Below are positions 21,316 through 31,329 of a DNA stretch of 64,000 bases, in pieces. The stretch's first letter is position 1, and the number at the start of each line of letters is the position of its first letter. The stretch is from Choristoneura fumiferana (Eukaryota > Arthropoda > Insecta > Lepidoptera > Tortricidae), in the NCBI RefSeq assembly GCF_025370935.1, contig NC_133473.1, positions 21,566,811-21,630,810 of the forward strand, written 5' to 3'. The position numbers and the translations under genes were made by a program. Below the pieces are notes generated by a model. It saw only the letters and a list, made by a program, of their open reading frames with translations, made no database searches and was not told the origin of the DNA.

Positions 21316-22926
21316 GAATTATAAAGGGCTTTTCTCTTCTCCTGAGTGTCGAAAACGGCCACTTAGCCTTTGTAAAATATAACAGAGAAAAATTTAAAAC
21401 AGATGGTCTAACTACCTGCTATAATCTTTCCCTTATTTCTTTCTATTATAAAGGTAGACCGAAAGAGATTGATAAAGTCTATTGCCTAACTCAGAAAATT
21501 ATATAATGTTGTACATTTGATTGTACATATTGTATTGTACAATTTAGAAGAAGAAATATGTTGAATCCTAAATTATTTGATCAGTTTAATATTCTTTCTA
21601 ACTAAATTCACACCATTTCAAGTAATCCCTTCGTTTGCTTCACTTGACTGTACACTCCCATCTGCCGCCGTAATCAGGAGTACGTGGGGACTTTTCGCAA
21701 TATCCCAATATTGGAACTATTCGAACATTTCACTAATACATCACTTGTCTAATACATCGCTGTATAAAGGCGTGCACACGATAACTACGGTATTACAATA
21801 CGGCGCCGCACCTGCGACTCATTTCAACCCGTATGTGCATGCTTTTGTTTTGTAGCGTCAGCATGGTTTAATTATTTCTATGCAGTCTTCTGAGAAAAAA
21901 TGCGCTAGAACTTTTAATTAGTAATTAAAAGTGACAAACATGCTTTGTTTCATTAATGAAAATTATGGTGGACATAGGTACTTGTGCACACGTGTTCCTC
22001 TGTCAAGAATACGTTTGTCGCTATACTGCGGTAACCACTATCTCCGTATCTGTCCTTAGTCAAAGTTACTTAAACATTTGTAATTTATCTAAGGAAGTTT
22101 TGATATAATCATGTTACAAAATGCAGTAAAATATGATGTTAAATAATAACTCTGAATAACTTTCCATGAAGCAGTCAGGTACAAAATACTGTTTCTGAAA
22201 TAAATTGCTTTACAACCAATGTAAAAGACTTGTGTCGAAGATGTGGGATAAAGTTATCATTTTTTATCTATCTAGAAATTCTTGTAAATCGTTTCTGCTA
22301 TCCGTACCTTCGACAAGGAGTGTCGCGCGGTATTGTCTCCAGTACTAATTGATTCCTCGCTGTCTGCCCACTCCGGCATCCCATTCAACTCTTTCAGAAT
22401 TTTCATTAAGACATGATGAGAGAATAGTTTTCAACTGATTTATTAACTTTTTTTATTTCTACAAGACGACGTAGATCAACTACTTTCAGTGTAGAAAGCA
22501 CTTCAAATTAAAAATGGATAAATAACAAAATTGCGACTTGGTATATTTTAACTGTGTTTATTTATTTATTTCCCTTCAAACTTTGTACATTATAAATCAT
22601 TTTATAGTTAGCAGGTTTTAATAAATTTTAAATACACCGTAAAAACAAAACGAAAATCGAAACGTTTATTCTGCGAGTAGGCCGCAAAGGACTTTTTTAT
22701 ATTACCTACCAGGGCTTTCAGAATAGCCATCATTGCCAAGAAGAATGCGAAAAAGAAAAAATAATGCTTTAAGTAGAGTTTTTGTAGCATAATTATGAAA
22801 ACATTTCTGTAATAACTTTGTGATAAAAAAATAAATAAAAAATGATACTTTGTAGGCTGTGTAGACTCACAGCCGAGACTGCGGCAGTTTAGTCGAAACA
22901 TCAAGGTAATTGTAGCTGTAGGTATA
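21316..22926. other. No gene recognised
   Basis: Mostly unassigned. The stretch near 22600-22780 (GTAGGCCGCAAAGGACTTTT, AAGAAGAATGCG) resembles one near 9840-10050 (GTAGGCAGCAAAGAGC, AAGAAGAATGCG) and is probably an old dispersed repeat. Confidence 0.45.
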
Positions 22927-23366
22927 CAGGGCGTCACAAGACTATGGGACATCAAGGGAAAGTACCTGAAATATCGTAGATAGGATATTTCGCTGAAAGA
23001 AGATTTTGTGTTATTTTCAAAATTAGTAATTCTGCATTTAAGGATTTTCTAAGAATTACTTGCTTCGTCTGGGAATCGAACCGACTTAAATGTGAAAAAA
23101 ATCACCCATATTTTTATGATGCCAATTGAAAGAATGGACAAAAAATAATAATTCTTCATAAGTACTTAACATACTATCTTAAAAGAAAAAGAACAACGTG
23201 AAATTAGTCTTTTTTTCGGTTCGATTCCCAGACGAAGCAAGTAAAAAAAATCTTTAAATGCAAAATTACTAACTTTAAAAAAAACATAGTCTTCTTTCAG
23301 CAAAATATCCTATCTACAATATTTCAGGTACTTTCCCCTGATGTCCCATAGTCTTGAGACGCCCTG
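22927..23366. mobile_element. Palindromic Tc1/mariner-type MITE with B boxes in both arms
   Basis: 440 bp, starting CAGGGCGTCACAAGACTATG and ending GTCTTGAGACGCCCTG, with TA on each side (22925-22926, 23367-23368), the duplication made by Tc1/mariner transposases. Arms remain paired for roughly 170 bp each. Each arm carries a pol III B-box match (GGTTCGATTCC, 23218-23228, and its reverse at 23072-23082) within CCCAGACGAAGCAAG. No transposase is coded, so it must be moved in trans. Confidence 0.85.
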
Positions 23367-23368
23367 TA

Positions 23369-25669
23369 TATCGTTGTAATAAGGTGTCTTGGAAGTGGTT
23401 AATTATGGAAAAGATGTCGCGAAAGTTATGATAAAAATTATAAAGACTTATTTAAGGTTAGATCTTGGATTTTTGACACTACTGCAGACTTAGCAGTCCA
23501 CTTAACAAAACGGAAATCATTGTGATAAAAGAACTAATAGAATTAACTTCTTTAACCTCCAAAGATGGAATAGAACCAACCGTGTCCTCAGCAGAGCATT
23601 GCCTAGCGATTCCACCGTCGATTGCACCCGCGCGAGTATTCAAAGCGATCTGTGCATTCAGGGATCACGTCCGTACGACGCTTGGCGTAAGATTATACGA
23701 CATAGCGATTTGGTGTCTTCCTCTTCTTCCTGAGTTGGCCGTTTGTCTTTTGTGGGGACACACTTCTAGCATTGTTTAAGTATTCATTTCATGTTTGTAA
23801 TTTTTATTTTGTTTGTGTATAATTTGTGTGATGTTGCATTTATGTTTCTTTTGTGAAAATGTCTTTCTTTTTTCTTCCTTTCTCCATCGTCGGTATCCTC
23901 ATTGCTAAAAATCGTGTCTAGTCTAAAGGAATGATAGCTCATTGCACAATGCTTCTATATAATTTTCTATTTTGCTAGATATCTACAATCTTCTGCTTGA
24001 AAACCCAAGTTAAACAACCTTAGACCAATCAAAACACCTCGGCTTTTTATTCATAGTCTAAAATATTTAAAACAATAACTATATCCGCGGCTTCACAAGC
24101 ATAAATCAATTACATCTAATAGTTCAATCGAAATCCTGGAATTTAGAAAATACCTTCGGATGTTTCCAAAAGTTATATCAGCTGAAATTTTGTGATTTTC
24201 AATCTTGTTAGAACATAGAGGCAAAAAGTAGCCTACGTGATTGCAGAAGTCCAGAAATCCATAGCAAATTCATCGTCCATGGCAATGTTTTGATAATGAG
24301 TTGAGTTCGAAGCCCAAAACTATCACGAACGCATGATATGCATGATATCTATATAAGTACGAACCGTGGCCAGATCCATAGTCATGCTTTTTGGACAGTT
24401 AGTAAAATGTCCAGATATCTTCCAGCATAGTGAAGGTACATGCAGCACGCTTGAATCGAACCGAAGCCGCTAATCTTTTTAAAGTCATAGTGGTCAGGAA
24501 TCAAATGGTTTGACAGTATGATATGATCGATGATATTGAAATCGCCGTAAGTTTCTGCGTTACACAGAACAGTGGAATGAAGGCGACGACAGGAAAAAAG
24601 ACCTGTCTACGAGGTAACAATGGCAGCAGAACCCGGAGATGGCTCAAAGATTTTTTTACGCTTTTATCTGATACTGTGTACTTTAAAAATTGTTACGATT
24701 CGCTTGGAGTTCTTTGAAAAGTCTTGCCAATAGATCTTGGAAGTAGGAGCGAGATTTTGAAATGCATTTTCTTGGGAAGTATTTTTAGTAGAATTGTTCG
24801 GTGCCGTATCAGTGTAAAAGGACCCGTTTAAAAGGAAGCATGCTAATTTTGCAAAGACGCTGCTGCAGATGTTGAACTAGCCTTGCATGGTAGAGAATTT
24901 CAACCCCTCTTTTTTGCTGTTTTTAAAAAGTAATTTTAAGTTATCTACCGATCAAAGAGGGTTAGTTTTATGTAAGCCATATAAAAGTTTTTCATTGGAT
25001 TTTTTATTAAAAATGTAGTCACTTTCTATTCCAACGTCAATGAATCAATGGAAATATTTATCAAACACAATTGAACTATCCTAAACAATATTTTATAGAT
25101 TTATTTGAAAACACCTTGTACATTGATGATGATGTTATTTTCGTCGAAATTACAAAAATACCTTTAGTTTTTTTTTTCATGGTTACATCCATTGTAGTAT
25201 TAGTAGATGCTTGAGAATTGGGATGGTTCATAATTATGGCTGCTATGTCAATAAATATAAAAAAAATACGTTGTCAAATACTATTAATAAAAACAAGATT
25301 TTTCGGCGGTTTTTGTTCAACTTTAACAAAAGCAGATAAGTTGTGATATCTAACGCATTGGGAGCGAGTGTAACGCCTATTTTTGTAACTTTTAATTTTG
25401 CTAACAATAGCACCTAACTTCCTCGCTTAACATCCTTAACCTAATTTAGCCAAAGCGAACCAATCCCATGACGGAAGGGAATCGTTTAATCGCGTATAAA
25501 TCAGGGCTAAACTGCAGATATTTTCGCTAAGCCCGCATTTCACACTCGAGCTGGCAATTAGCTGTGATCTGTCTGATTAACATGCGAGCGCGATCGCGGG
25601 CGCACCACTGCTAGCGGGGACAAATAAACCACCATGCTTGCTGAACTATTACTGGTGGTAATTTTTGAG
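23369..25669. other. No gene recognised
   Basis: Small open frames at 23522-23779 and 24523-24717 have no recognisable domain. A reversed B-box-like GAATCGAACC at about 24453 could be an old SINE head. The 25490-25620 part is richer in GC and in AATTA/GATTAA motifs and does not look like the surrounding repeats. Confidence 0.4.
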
Positions 25670-25744
25670 AATTTTTGCTTAATAGTTTACTAATACGAAG
25701 CAGTTGCCCCCTGCTTTGTATTAGTAAAATATTAAGCAAAAATT
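25670..25744. other. 75-nt near-perfect hairpin
   Basis: A 34-bp stem (25670-25703 with 25711-25744) closes on the loop TTGCCCC. By eye it holds one G-A mismatch and one G-U wobble. The size fits a microRNA precursor, but the stem is more perfect than most, so a tiny foldback MITE or siRNA-type hairpin is as likely. There is no sign of transcription in the sequence. Confidence 0.5.
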
Positions 25745-26564
25745 AAGACTAGTTTTGAAATAATAAAAACCGACAGTTTGAAATTGATAAAAATTACACA
25801 AAATTACAAAGCGATCACACAAATAATTCATAAGCGAGAACGTAAATAAGAAGTACAATATAATATCAAAATGTAAACAAGTGTAATACGTCAATGTATT
25901 AATGTTAGTCAATAAAGTTTATTTCATTTCATTTAATAAATATCTACCTAAGCAAATTTGTTTTTTTTATAAATTATCATTATGTTTAAAATTCTGATAT
26001 AAAATATTTGACGTGGGTTTTAGACGTCTAGGTTTCAATGTCAGTTGCAGGCTTTAAGCATCAAATACAAGTACTTACTAATTTCACTTACAAGTTCAGG
26101 GGAGAATCAGCGTTTTTATTTCTATTACGATATAAAAAAACTGTCATGAAATGGTAAGGAACTTAATTGATCGACTATAGATTTTGGTATATTTACTCAT
26201 TATTTGCTATTGACATTTTAACCAATGGAATGCCTTTGAAGAAAGTAGTGTATTTGAAATCTTTTGTTTGATGGGCGAAACCAATTGAATGGGGGAGAAG
26301 AAGTCCCCAAAGTCAGCAAATAAAAGTTGCTTCCAGAGGGGAGGTGTCTACCTATAGAAACTTACGCTACCTTATAGAAATATCTCAATGAAATTGCTGT
26401 AAGATTTAACTGTAGGTTAATAAAATAACATTAAAAAAACATTACGTACTCTTATAGTGAAAGAAATCAGTGATTTCGTCTAGACATTTCTTTCTTCTTT
26501 TCTTGCCTTAATTAATATTTTTTAATTTTGCCAATGGTCTAATAAGATTCTATAATCTTACTGC
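25745..26564. other. No gene recognised; LINE-like AATAAA end
   Basis: GTCAATAAAGTTTATTTC (about 25908-25925) resembles a LINE or mRNA 3' end. Nothing else identified. Confidence 0.4.
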
Positions 26565-26940
26565 CGCCACCCGTTGACTAATTTTTCGGCTGAGTCGGCG
26601 CTGCTACGTTAACTTTTAGCTGTTGACTGAACAGCTTAGACTGTGTTTATTTATATTCGATGTATATTGTAGTGTCACCTGTACATTTTGCATTCTCAAT
26701 CGTAGCATAATTTATAAAACCGTAAAGAATGCCTAATTCTTTCTTGGTCAGTCCACGAAATTGTATCCATAATCTCAACCAACCTCAGTCTGCGTCTTTA
26801 CATGTTAAAATTGTCACAGCTTACAAATCACCGCTCAGCTTATCTCTCCGCTCGTCGCTACCACTGTGACCACCCGCCGTCTATCTATCAGCATAGCTTT
26901 TTCTGATACGTGATTTTTTAGATTATAACTAAACCGAACT
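26565..26940. repeat. Diverged GC-rich dispersed repeat (CCACCCGCCG type)
   Basis: Two blocks (26569-26615 and 26825-26925) share CTCTCCGCTCGTCGC, CCACCCGCCG and ACGTGAT with the cleaner copy at 27960-28115. The GC-rich core stands out from its AT-rich setting. Family not recognised. Confidence 0.5.
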
Positions 26941-27189
26941 TAGTTGATCGAGCTTAGATCTCTTACGCTTAGATCTATTATTACGCTTTAAAATATGTTT
27001 TGTTAGCACGTGTTACTAAGTGGAAAATGATATAGCTTGTAAATTTGTATTGCCAAGTGTCACATTTTCACCGCTATCAACATTTACGACTTGCTTTGTC
27101 GGTGGAGTGGATAGCGAGTTCTCCCTTTCGTTCACCATCTTTTTGATTTTTTGATAGATAGGTACTCAGCGATAACGTTTTATTTATTT

Positions 27190-27430
27190 TTAACCCCCGA
27201 CGCATAAAGAGGGTTGTTATAAGTTTGGCCGCTATCTATGTCTGTCTGTCTGTGTCTGCTCTTAAACGGGTGGACCGATTTGAATGCGTTTTTTTAATTT
27301 GAAATCAGGTTTTCTAGCGATGGTTCTTAGACATGTTTTATCAAAATTGGTTTAGCCGTTTTAGATGAGATATTGAACTTTAGAAGTGACGAAGTCGGGG
27401 TTTTCCAACTTTTTTTGGGTTAGGTCATAT
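27190..27430 (+). repeat. Dispersed repeat (AACCCCCGACGC type)
   Basis: TTTAACCCCCGACGCATAAAG, then GGTTGTTATAAGTTTGGCCGC and TGTCTGTCTGTCTG; ends with GGTTTTCCAACTTTTTTTGG. Reversed relatives are at 59150-59300 and 63545-63655. Probably a non-LTR 3' tail. Confidence 0.65.
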
Positions 27431-27618
27431 TGAAATTATGTAATCTTGATCAAATCAAATGTTTACTTCATTAAAATGTAGTTATTTCTTGATTCAAAAT
27501 TCCACTCTTCAAAATCATAGCACAATCATATTACCTATTAGTATGACTTAACATTGTAAATCATTATTATTTTGTTATTTATTAATTTCTTATATTTTAT
27601 TTTATTTTGTTATTCTGA

Positions 27619-27870
27619 CGACAGGATGGCCAAGTGGTTCGAGAACCTGACTACAAAGCTTGAGGTCTCGGGTTCGATTCCCGGCCGGGGCAGATATTTG
27701 TATGAATAATACGAATGTTTCTTCTCGGATGATTAATATGTTTTAAGTATGTATTTACCTACATAAGTATGTTTATCCGTAGCCTGGTATCCATAGTACA
27801 AGCTTTGATTAGTTTGGGACTACGTAAGTTGGTTTCAAGTGTCCCCGTGATATTTATATTTATTTATTTA
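27619..27870 (+). mobile_element. tRNA-derived SINE, family C
   Basis: Head with perfect A box TGGCCAAGTGG (27627-27637) and B box GGTTCGATTCC (27671-27681), then a body ending in GTGTCCCCGTGATATTTATA and a (TTTA)n tail. A free-standing tRNA gene was considered and rejected because the 5' and 3' acceptor strands do not pair and the SINE body follows at once. Confidence 0.85.
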
Positions 27871-27959
27871 TGTTTTTATGTACAATAAAGAGTTTACAAT
27901 ACAACACTTCAGTGCCTTTAGTGTAAGTTCGCGTTAAAATCTCAATTTGTATGCAAACA

Positions 27960-28115
27960 CGAACAGCGCCTCTAGCAGAACGTTTGCGATCTAAGGGCAC
28001 AGTCTGCGTGACCATGCGCTAGCACCGCTACTCGCTCAGTTCAGCGCTCCGCTCGCCGCCGCCACTGGCACCACCCGCCGACTAATTGTTGGCATGGTCG
28101 CCGCCGACACGTGAT
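27960..28115. repeat. GC-rich dispersed repeat (CCACCCGCCG type), better copy
   Basis: CGCTCCGCTCGCCGCCGCC, CACCACCCGCCGACTAAT and GCCGCCGACACGTGATC; partner of 26565-26940. No coding frame supported. Confidence 0.5.
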
Positions 28116-28577
28116 CCTTCAGGTGTTGGAGCTGATTAATACCAGCTGACAACGTGAATTATTGTGGCGTTATCAGCCATCGAGTTATGTTATGTAACTA
28201 ATGATAGACTCAGTAGTTTGATTGAGATGTTCAGAATGATTTTATTTATGAATTTTACAAAATGTCGGAACCGGCTTTGGCTGGTAGCTATGGTTTCGAA
28301 GCCTTTATTTGCAAACGAATAGAAACAAGTTGGCACAAATAATAAGAATTACGTTAGAAAAAGGAAATAACACCCACACACTTACCTACACCGTTTATGC
28401 CCGTCGTATGTGCGTCGTCAACTGCCATAACATCTCATTTGTTCTTCATAAAATCTCTGTACTCATTCGTTTAAATTCAAACGTACCTATATCACTAATC
28501 ACGTTTCAATACTGCATACCGCAGCACAGAAATATAATAGTAAGAGAAAGTATAGAAAATCTTGTACCAATAAGTAT

Positions 28578-28863
28578 CCCTGTATACGTCCTATTGTTGG
28601 GCACAGATCTCCTCTCAGAATAAAAGCTCTCGGACCAAAGTTCCCACACGGTCCCAATGTGGATTGATAACTTCACACGGACGCTATTGAATTGCTTCGC
28701 AGTTTTGTGCTGGCTTTCTCACGATGTTTTCTTTCACCGTAAAGTTCGTGGTACAAACGTAACTTCGCGCGTGAATTTCTTAAAATTTAAAAGTACAAGC
28801 TTGGATTTGAATCCATTCCTTTGTTTGAGAGGCCATAGTTCAAGCCACTAGGCCACCACGGCT
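28578..28863 (-). mobile_element. tRNA-derived SINE, family B, reversed
   Basis: Reads on the minus strand from GAGCCGTGGTGGCCTAGTGG (head, at the 28863 end) through CATTGGGACCGTGTGGG to GTATACAGGG. B box is degenerate. Partner copies at 15882-16150 and 61401-61635. Confidence 0.8.
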
Positions 28864-29184
28864 CTTATAACTACCCCTACCGGACTTCAACCCCGTGTCC
28901 TCTAACTTCATAGTGTACTAAAGATTTCTCCAAACGAATGAAAATGGTTTCGCATGGGTTGTTTAGGAACGACGTGGTGCAGTTAATACCATCTCAGCAC
29001 GTACACGTAAAGCCAAGAAATGCGGGTTTGGAGTCCGTACGGTGCACTCGGAGTTTTGTGTCGTTTTATTTTTGTTTATAGTTTTGAGCGTATTTCTTTG
29101 ATTTGATTGGAATACAATTTTCCAGCGTATATCGTGCCACCGTCATCATCTGTTTAGCTGAAGACGTCTAATTGTTAAAAACTG
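28864..29184. other. No gene recognised
   Basis: Unassigned; no repeat boundary seen. Confidence 0.4.
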
Positions 29185-29960
29185 GCCAAGTGCGAGTCGG
29201 ACTCGCGCACGAAGGGTTCCGTACCATTATCTATACATTAGACATTTTGAACATAAAACTACCGTGAGACTCACTCATATTAAATATAATGACCCGGATA
29301 ACTCACGTCTTAAATCGAGTTTAGCTCGACATGTTTCGGGCTAATCCGTAGCCCTTCGTCTTCGGAGCAACGCCACTCAGCGGCTGCTGCAACACGCGCA
29401 CTGCGCGCCGCCGCTCTGCTCGCGCGACTACCCGACGAAACTGACACCGGCACACAACTACCCGCGTTTCATCATCATTACAACTGTCAAATGTAGGGTA
29501 GCACACACACTAACAACATCGCTCTGTAAAGGTACGTTCACACACACCGATGACGCAGCACGAGTATTTAACACCGTTTTTCAACTCGGAGGTACCGTCC
29601 AACCACTATCCCGGTTGAAATTCGGCCGACAACTAATCTCGATGGCTTCACGCACTTTCCGCGGAATTAAAAAAAAAAAAACATGTCGAGCTAAACTTGA
29701 TTTAAGACGTGAGTTATCCGGGTCATTATATTTAACATTAGACATTAGCAAAAAACGCGTTTGTTGTATGGGAGCGCCCCTTTTAATATTTATTTTATTC
29801 TGTTTTTAGTATTTGTTGTATAGCGACAACAAAAATACATAATCTGTGAAAATTTCAACTGTCTGGCTATCACAGTTCATGAGATACAGCCTGGTGATAG
29901 ACGGACAACGGTTTTACCTTTTGTGTACGGAACCATCTAAGACGGAACCCCAAAAAAGGC
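29185..29960 (+). repeat. GGTTCC-type dispersed repeat split by foldback retroposon C
   Basis: Left part: AACTGGCCAAGTGCGAGTCG, GACTCGCGCACGAAGGGTTC, CGTACCATTA. Right part resumes after 29746 and ends TGTACGGAACC then GACGGAACCCC. The target was continuous before insertion, as shown by the 12-bp duplication around 29247-29734. Confidence 0.7.
29247..29734 (+). mobile_element. Foldback retroposon, copy C (longest)
   Basis: 488 bp, flanked by a perfect 12-bp duplication ACATTAGACATT (29235-29246 and 29735-29746). Leader ACTACCGTGAGACTCACTCA, then the left arm (ATTAAATATAATGACCCGG ... GAGTTTAGCTCGACATGT). The right arm (ACATGTCGAGCTAAACTTG ... CCGGGTCATTATATTTA) closes the element. Between them is a GC-rich unique centre and an A-run at 29668-29679. 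The sequence after the left arm (TTCGGGCTAATCCGTAGCC) occurs in copy A in the opposite orientation, beside the right arm. Confidence 0.78.
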
Positions 29961-30568
29961 CTCCCCCTGAGAACGCCACAAAGTTTGACAACTCTTCACT
30001 CGCAGTTACCCGCAACTCACGATGTCATCAGTCCACCTAGTGGGAGGCTTGTCACCGCTTCGTCTTCCTGTACGTGGTCGCCATTCAAGGAATTTTCTCC
30101 CCCAACGGTTATCTGGCCTGCCCATTGTCATTTGAACTTGTATATCCTTCGAGGTCTGTCAATGACTTTAGTTCTTCAGCTACTTTCCATATTCCGGATT
30201 TTATCGCCGAACGGAAGCTCTCTCCATCATTTTTACTTTTAATGCCTGATTCTGCAGTGATCAAATTAGTTATTTATTTTATTGTTATTTTGCTATCTAC
30301 ACCATCGTATACTAAGTATATCGTTACTAAGTACACAATGAAGATAAATTGTCTTGGCCGTAAATAAACCATACATGAATCTATTGCTATAAAGCCCTTC
30401 TAATGTTCAAACTTGTGCCATTACTGCAATTGAATTTGCGACGCATAAATTATTCATGTGTGTTCAACAACTACAAAGAAATTTGAACAGAAAACTTCGA
30501 CATTGGTGAAACTATCGATTTTATTGTTAAATTCTTTACAGTTTTCCCGTTACATTTTTTTTCCCAAA
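29961..30568. other. No gene recognised
   Basis: The stretch 29990-30260 looks like reversed LINE 3' sequence (CCCAACGGTTATCTGG; compare AACAGATAACCGTTGGGG near 55065) joined to unassigned DNA. Confidence 0.45.
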
Positions 30569-30745
30569 TTACACCGGAACTAGTAGAACGTGTAGACAAA
30601 AATCATAATCAGCCATATTTAGGAACTCCACTGTTAGTCCATAGGTCTTCTGCATAGACCTCCAGTTGTTTCGGTTGGAAGCGGCCCACATCCACTGTGA
30701 ACCCGCGGCTTTGACCAGGTCATCCGTCAATCTCGTTGGTAGACA
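30569..30745 (-). pseudogene. LINE (RTE-like) C-terminal remnant, reversed
   Basis: The minus strand encodes LPTRLTDDLVKAAGSQWMWAA and then NRNNWRSMQKTYGLTVEFLN. This is the DDLV..AGS.WM..A..R..WR block that ends RTE-like LINE ORFs. Short and truncated. Confidence 0.75.
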
Positions 30746-30885
30746 TCCTGACAACTTTTTGGCCCCAAACGTCCATCAATTCTCCGTGCTTTACCGGCCC
30801 GGCCTGCTGGGCTGCCCGTTACCAATACATTGCTTATAGTACATGGCGGAATTTTCCAATGTGTTCTGGAATCAGTTATAGTGAG

Positions 30886-31314
30886 TTTTTCTGGTTTTTC
30901 TGTGCATCCATGTCTCAGTTTGTATTTTCGATATGGTTTCACGGGATACCCGTAAAAGTAACAAATTTGGAGTTGAAATAAAAAATAAAAAAAGACTCCA
31001 AAAAACCAATCATAATTTGATTGCTTAGTAGCGACATCTCTTGTCTGGGTGAGCGGTTGGTTCCGAAAGAGTGTGACGTCTCTCGATGAGAGCGGAACAT
31101 AGATGTCGCTAGTGCTGCTGCATAAGTAGCGTAGTAGAAATAAGCAACCTGAGATATGTATGCATAGGAAAAATTCGTGTCTAGATTCCTGTCCAGCGGT
31201 GGTGTAGGGGTTATAGCACGCAGCACGGATTGCTGAGGACCTGGGTTCGATTCCCAGCGCTGGTCTCTTTTTCTGGTTTTTCTGTGCATCCATGTCTCAG
31301 TTTGTATTTTCGAT
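30886..31314 (+). mobile_element. tRNA-derived SINE, family A, copy 2 (terminally repeated)
   Basis: 429 bp, flanked by a perfect 15-bp duplication ATCAGTTATAGTGAG (30871-30885 and 31315-31329). Order: tail, body, tRNA-like head, tail again. The tail segment (TTTTTCTGGTTTTTCTGTGC ... TTGTATTTTCGAT, about 47 bp) is present at both ends. The head has A box TGGTGTAGGGG and B box GGTTCGATTCC. The body (about 31002-31180) is nearly identical to the copy at 57975-59129. The long open frame on the minus strand here is incidental. Confidence 0.85.
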
Positions 31315-31329
31315 ATCAGTTATAGTGAG

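Noticed and set aside
27619..27695. Free-standing tRNA gene
   Set aside because: A and B boxes are good, but acceptor strands do not pair and a SINE body and tail follow directly. The same holds for the heads near 1921, 15882, 31190, 59005 and 61401.
28309..28623. 104-codon open frame
   Set aside because: Its end runs into the reversed SINE at 28578-28863 and no domain is visible.
30727..31293. 188-codon open frame on the minus strand
   Set aside because: It runs through the SINE copy 30886-31314 and a LINE end; the same peptide fragments recur wherever the SINE occurs, so it is incidental.
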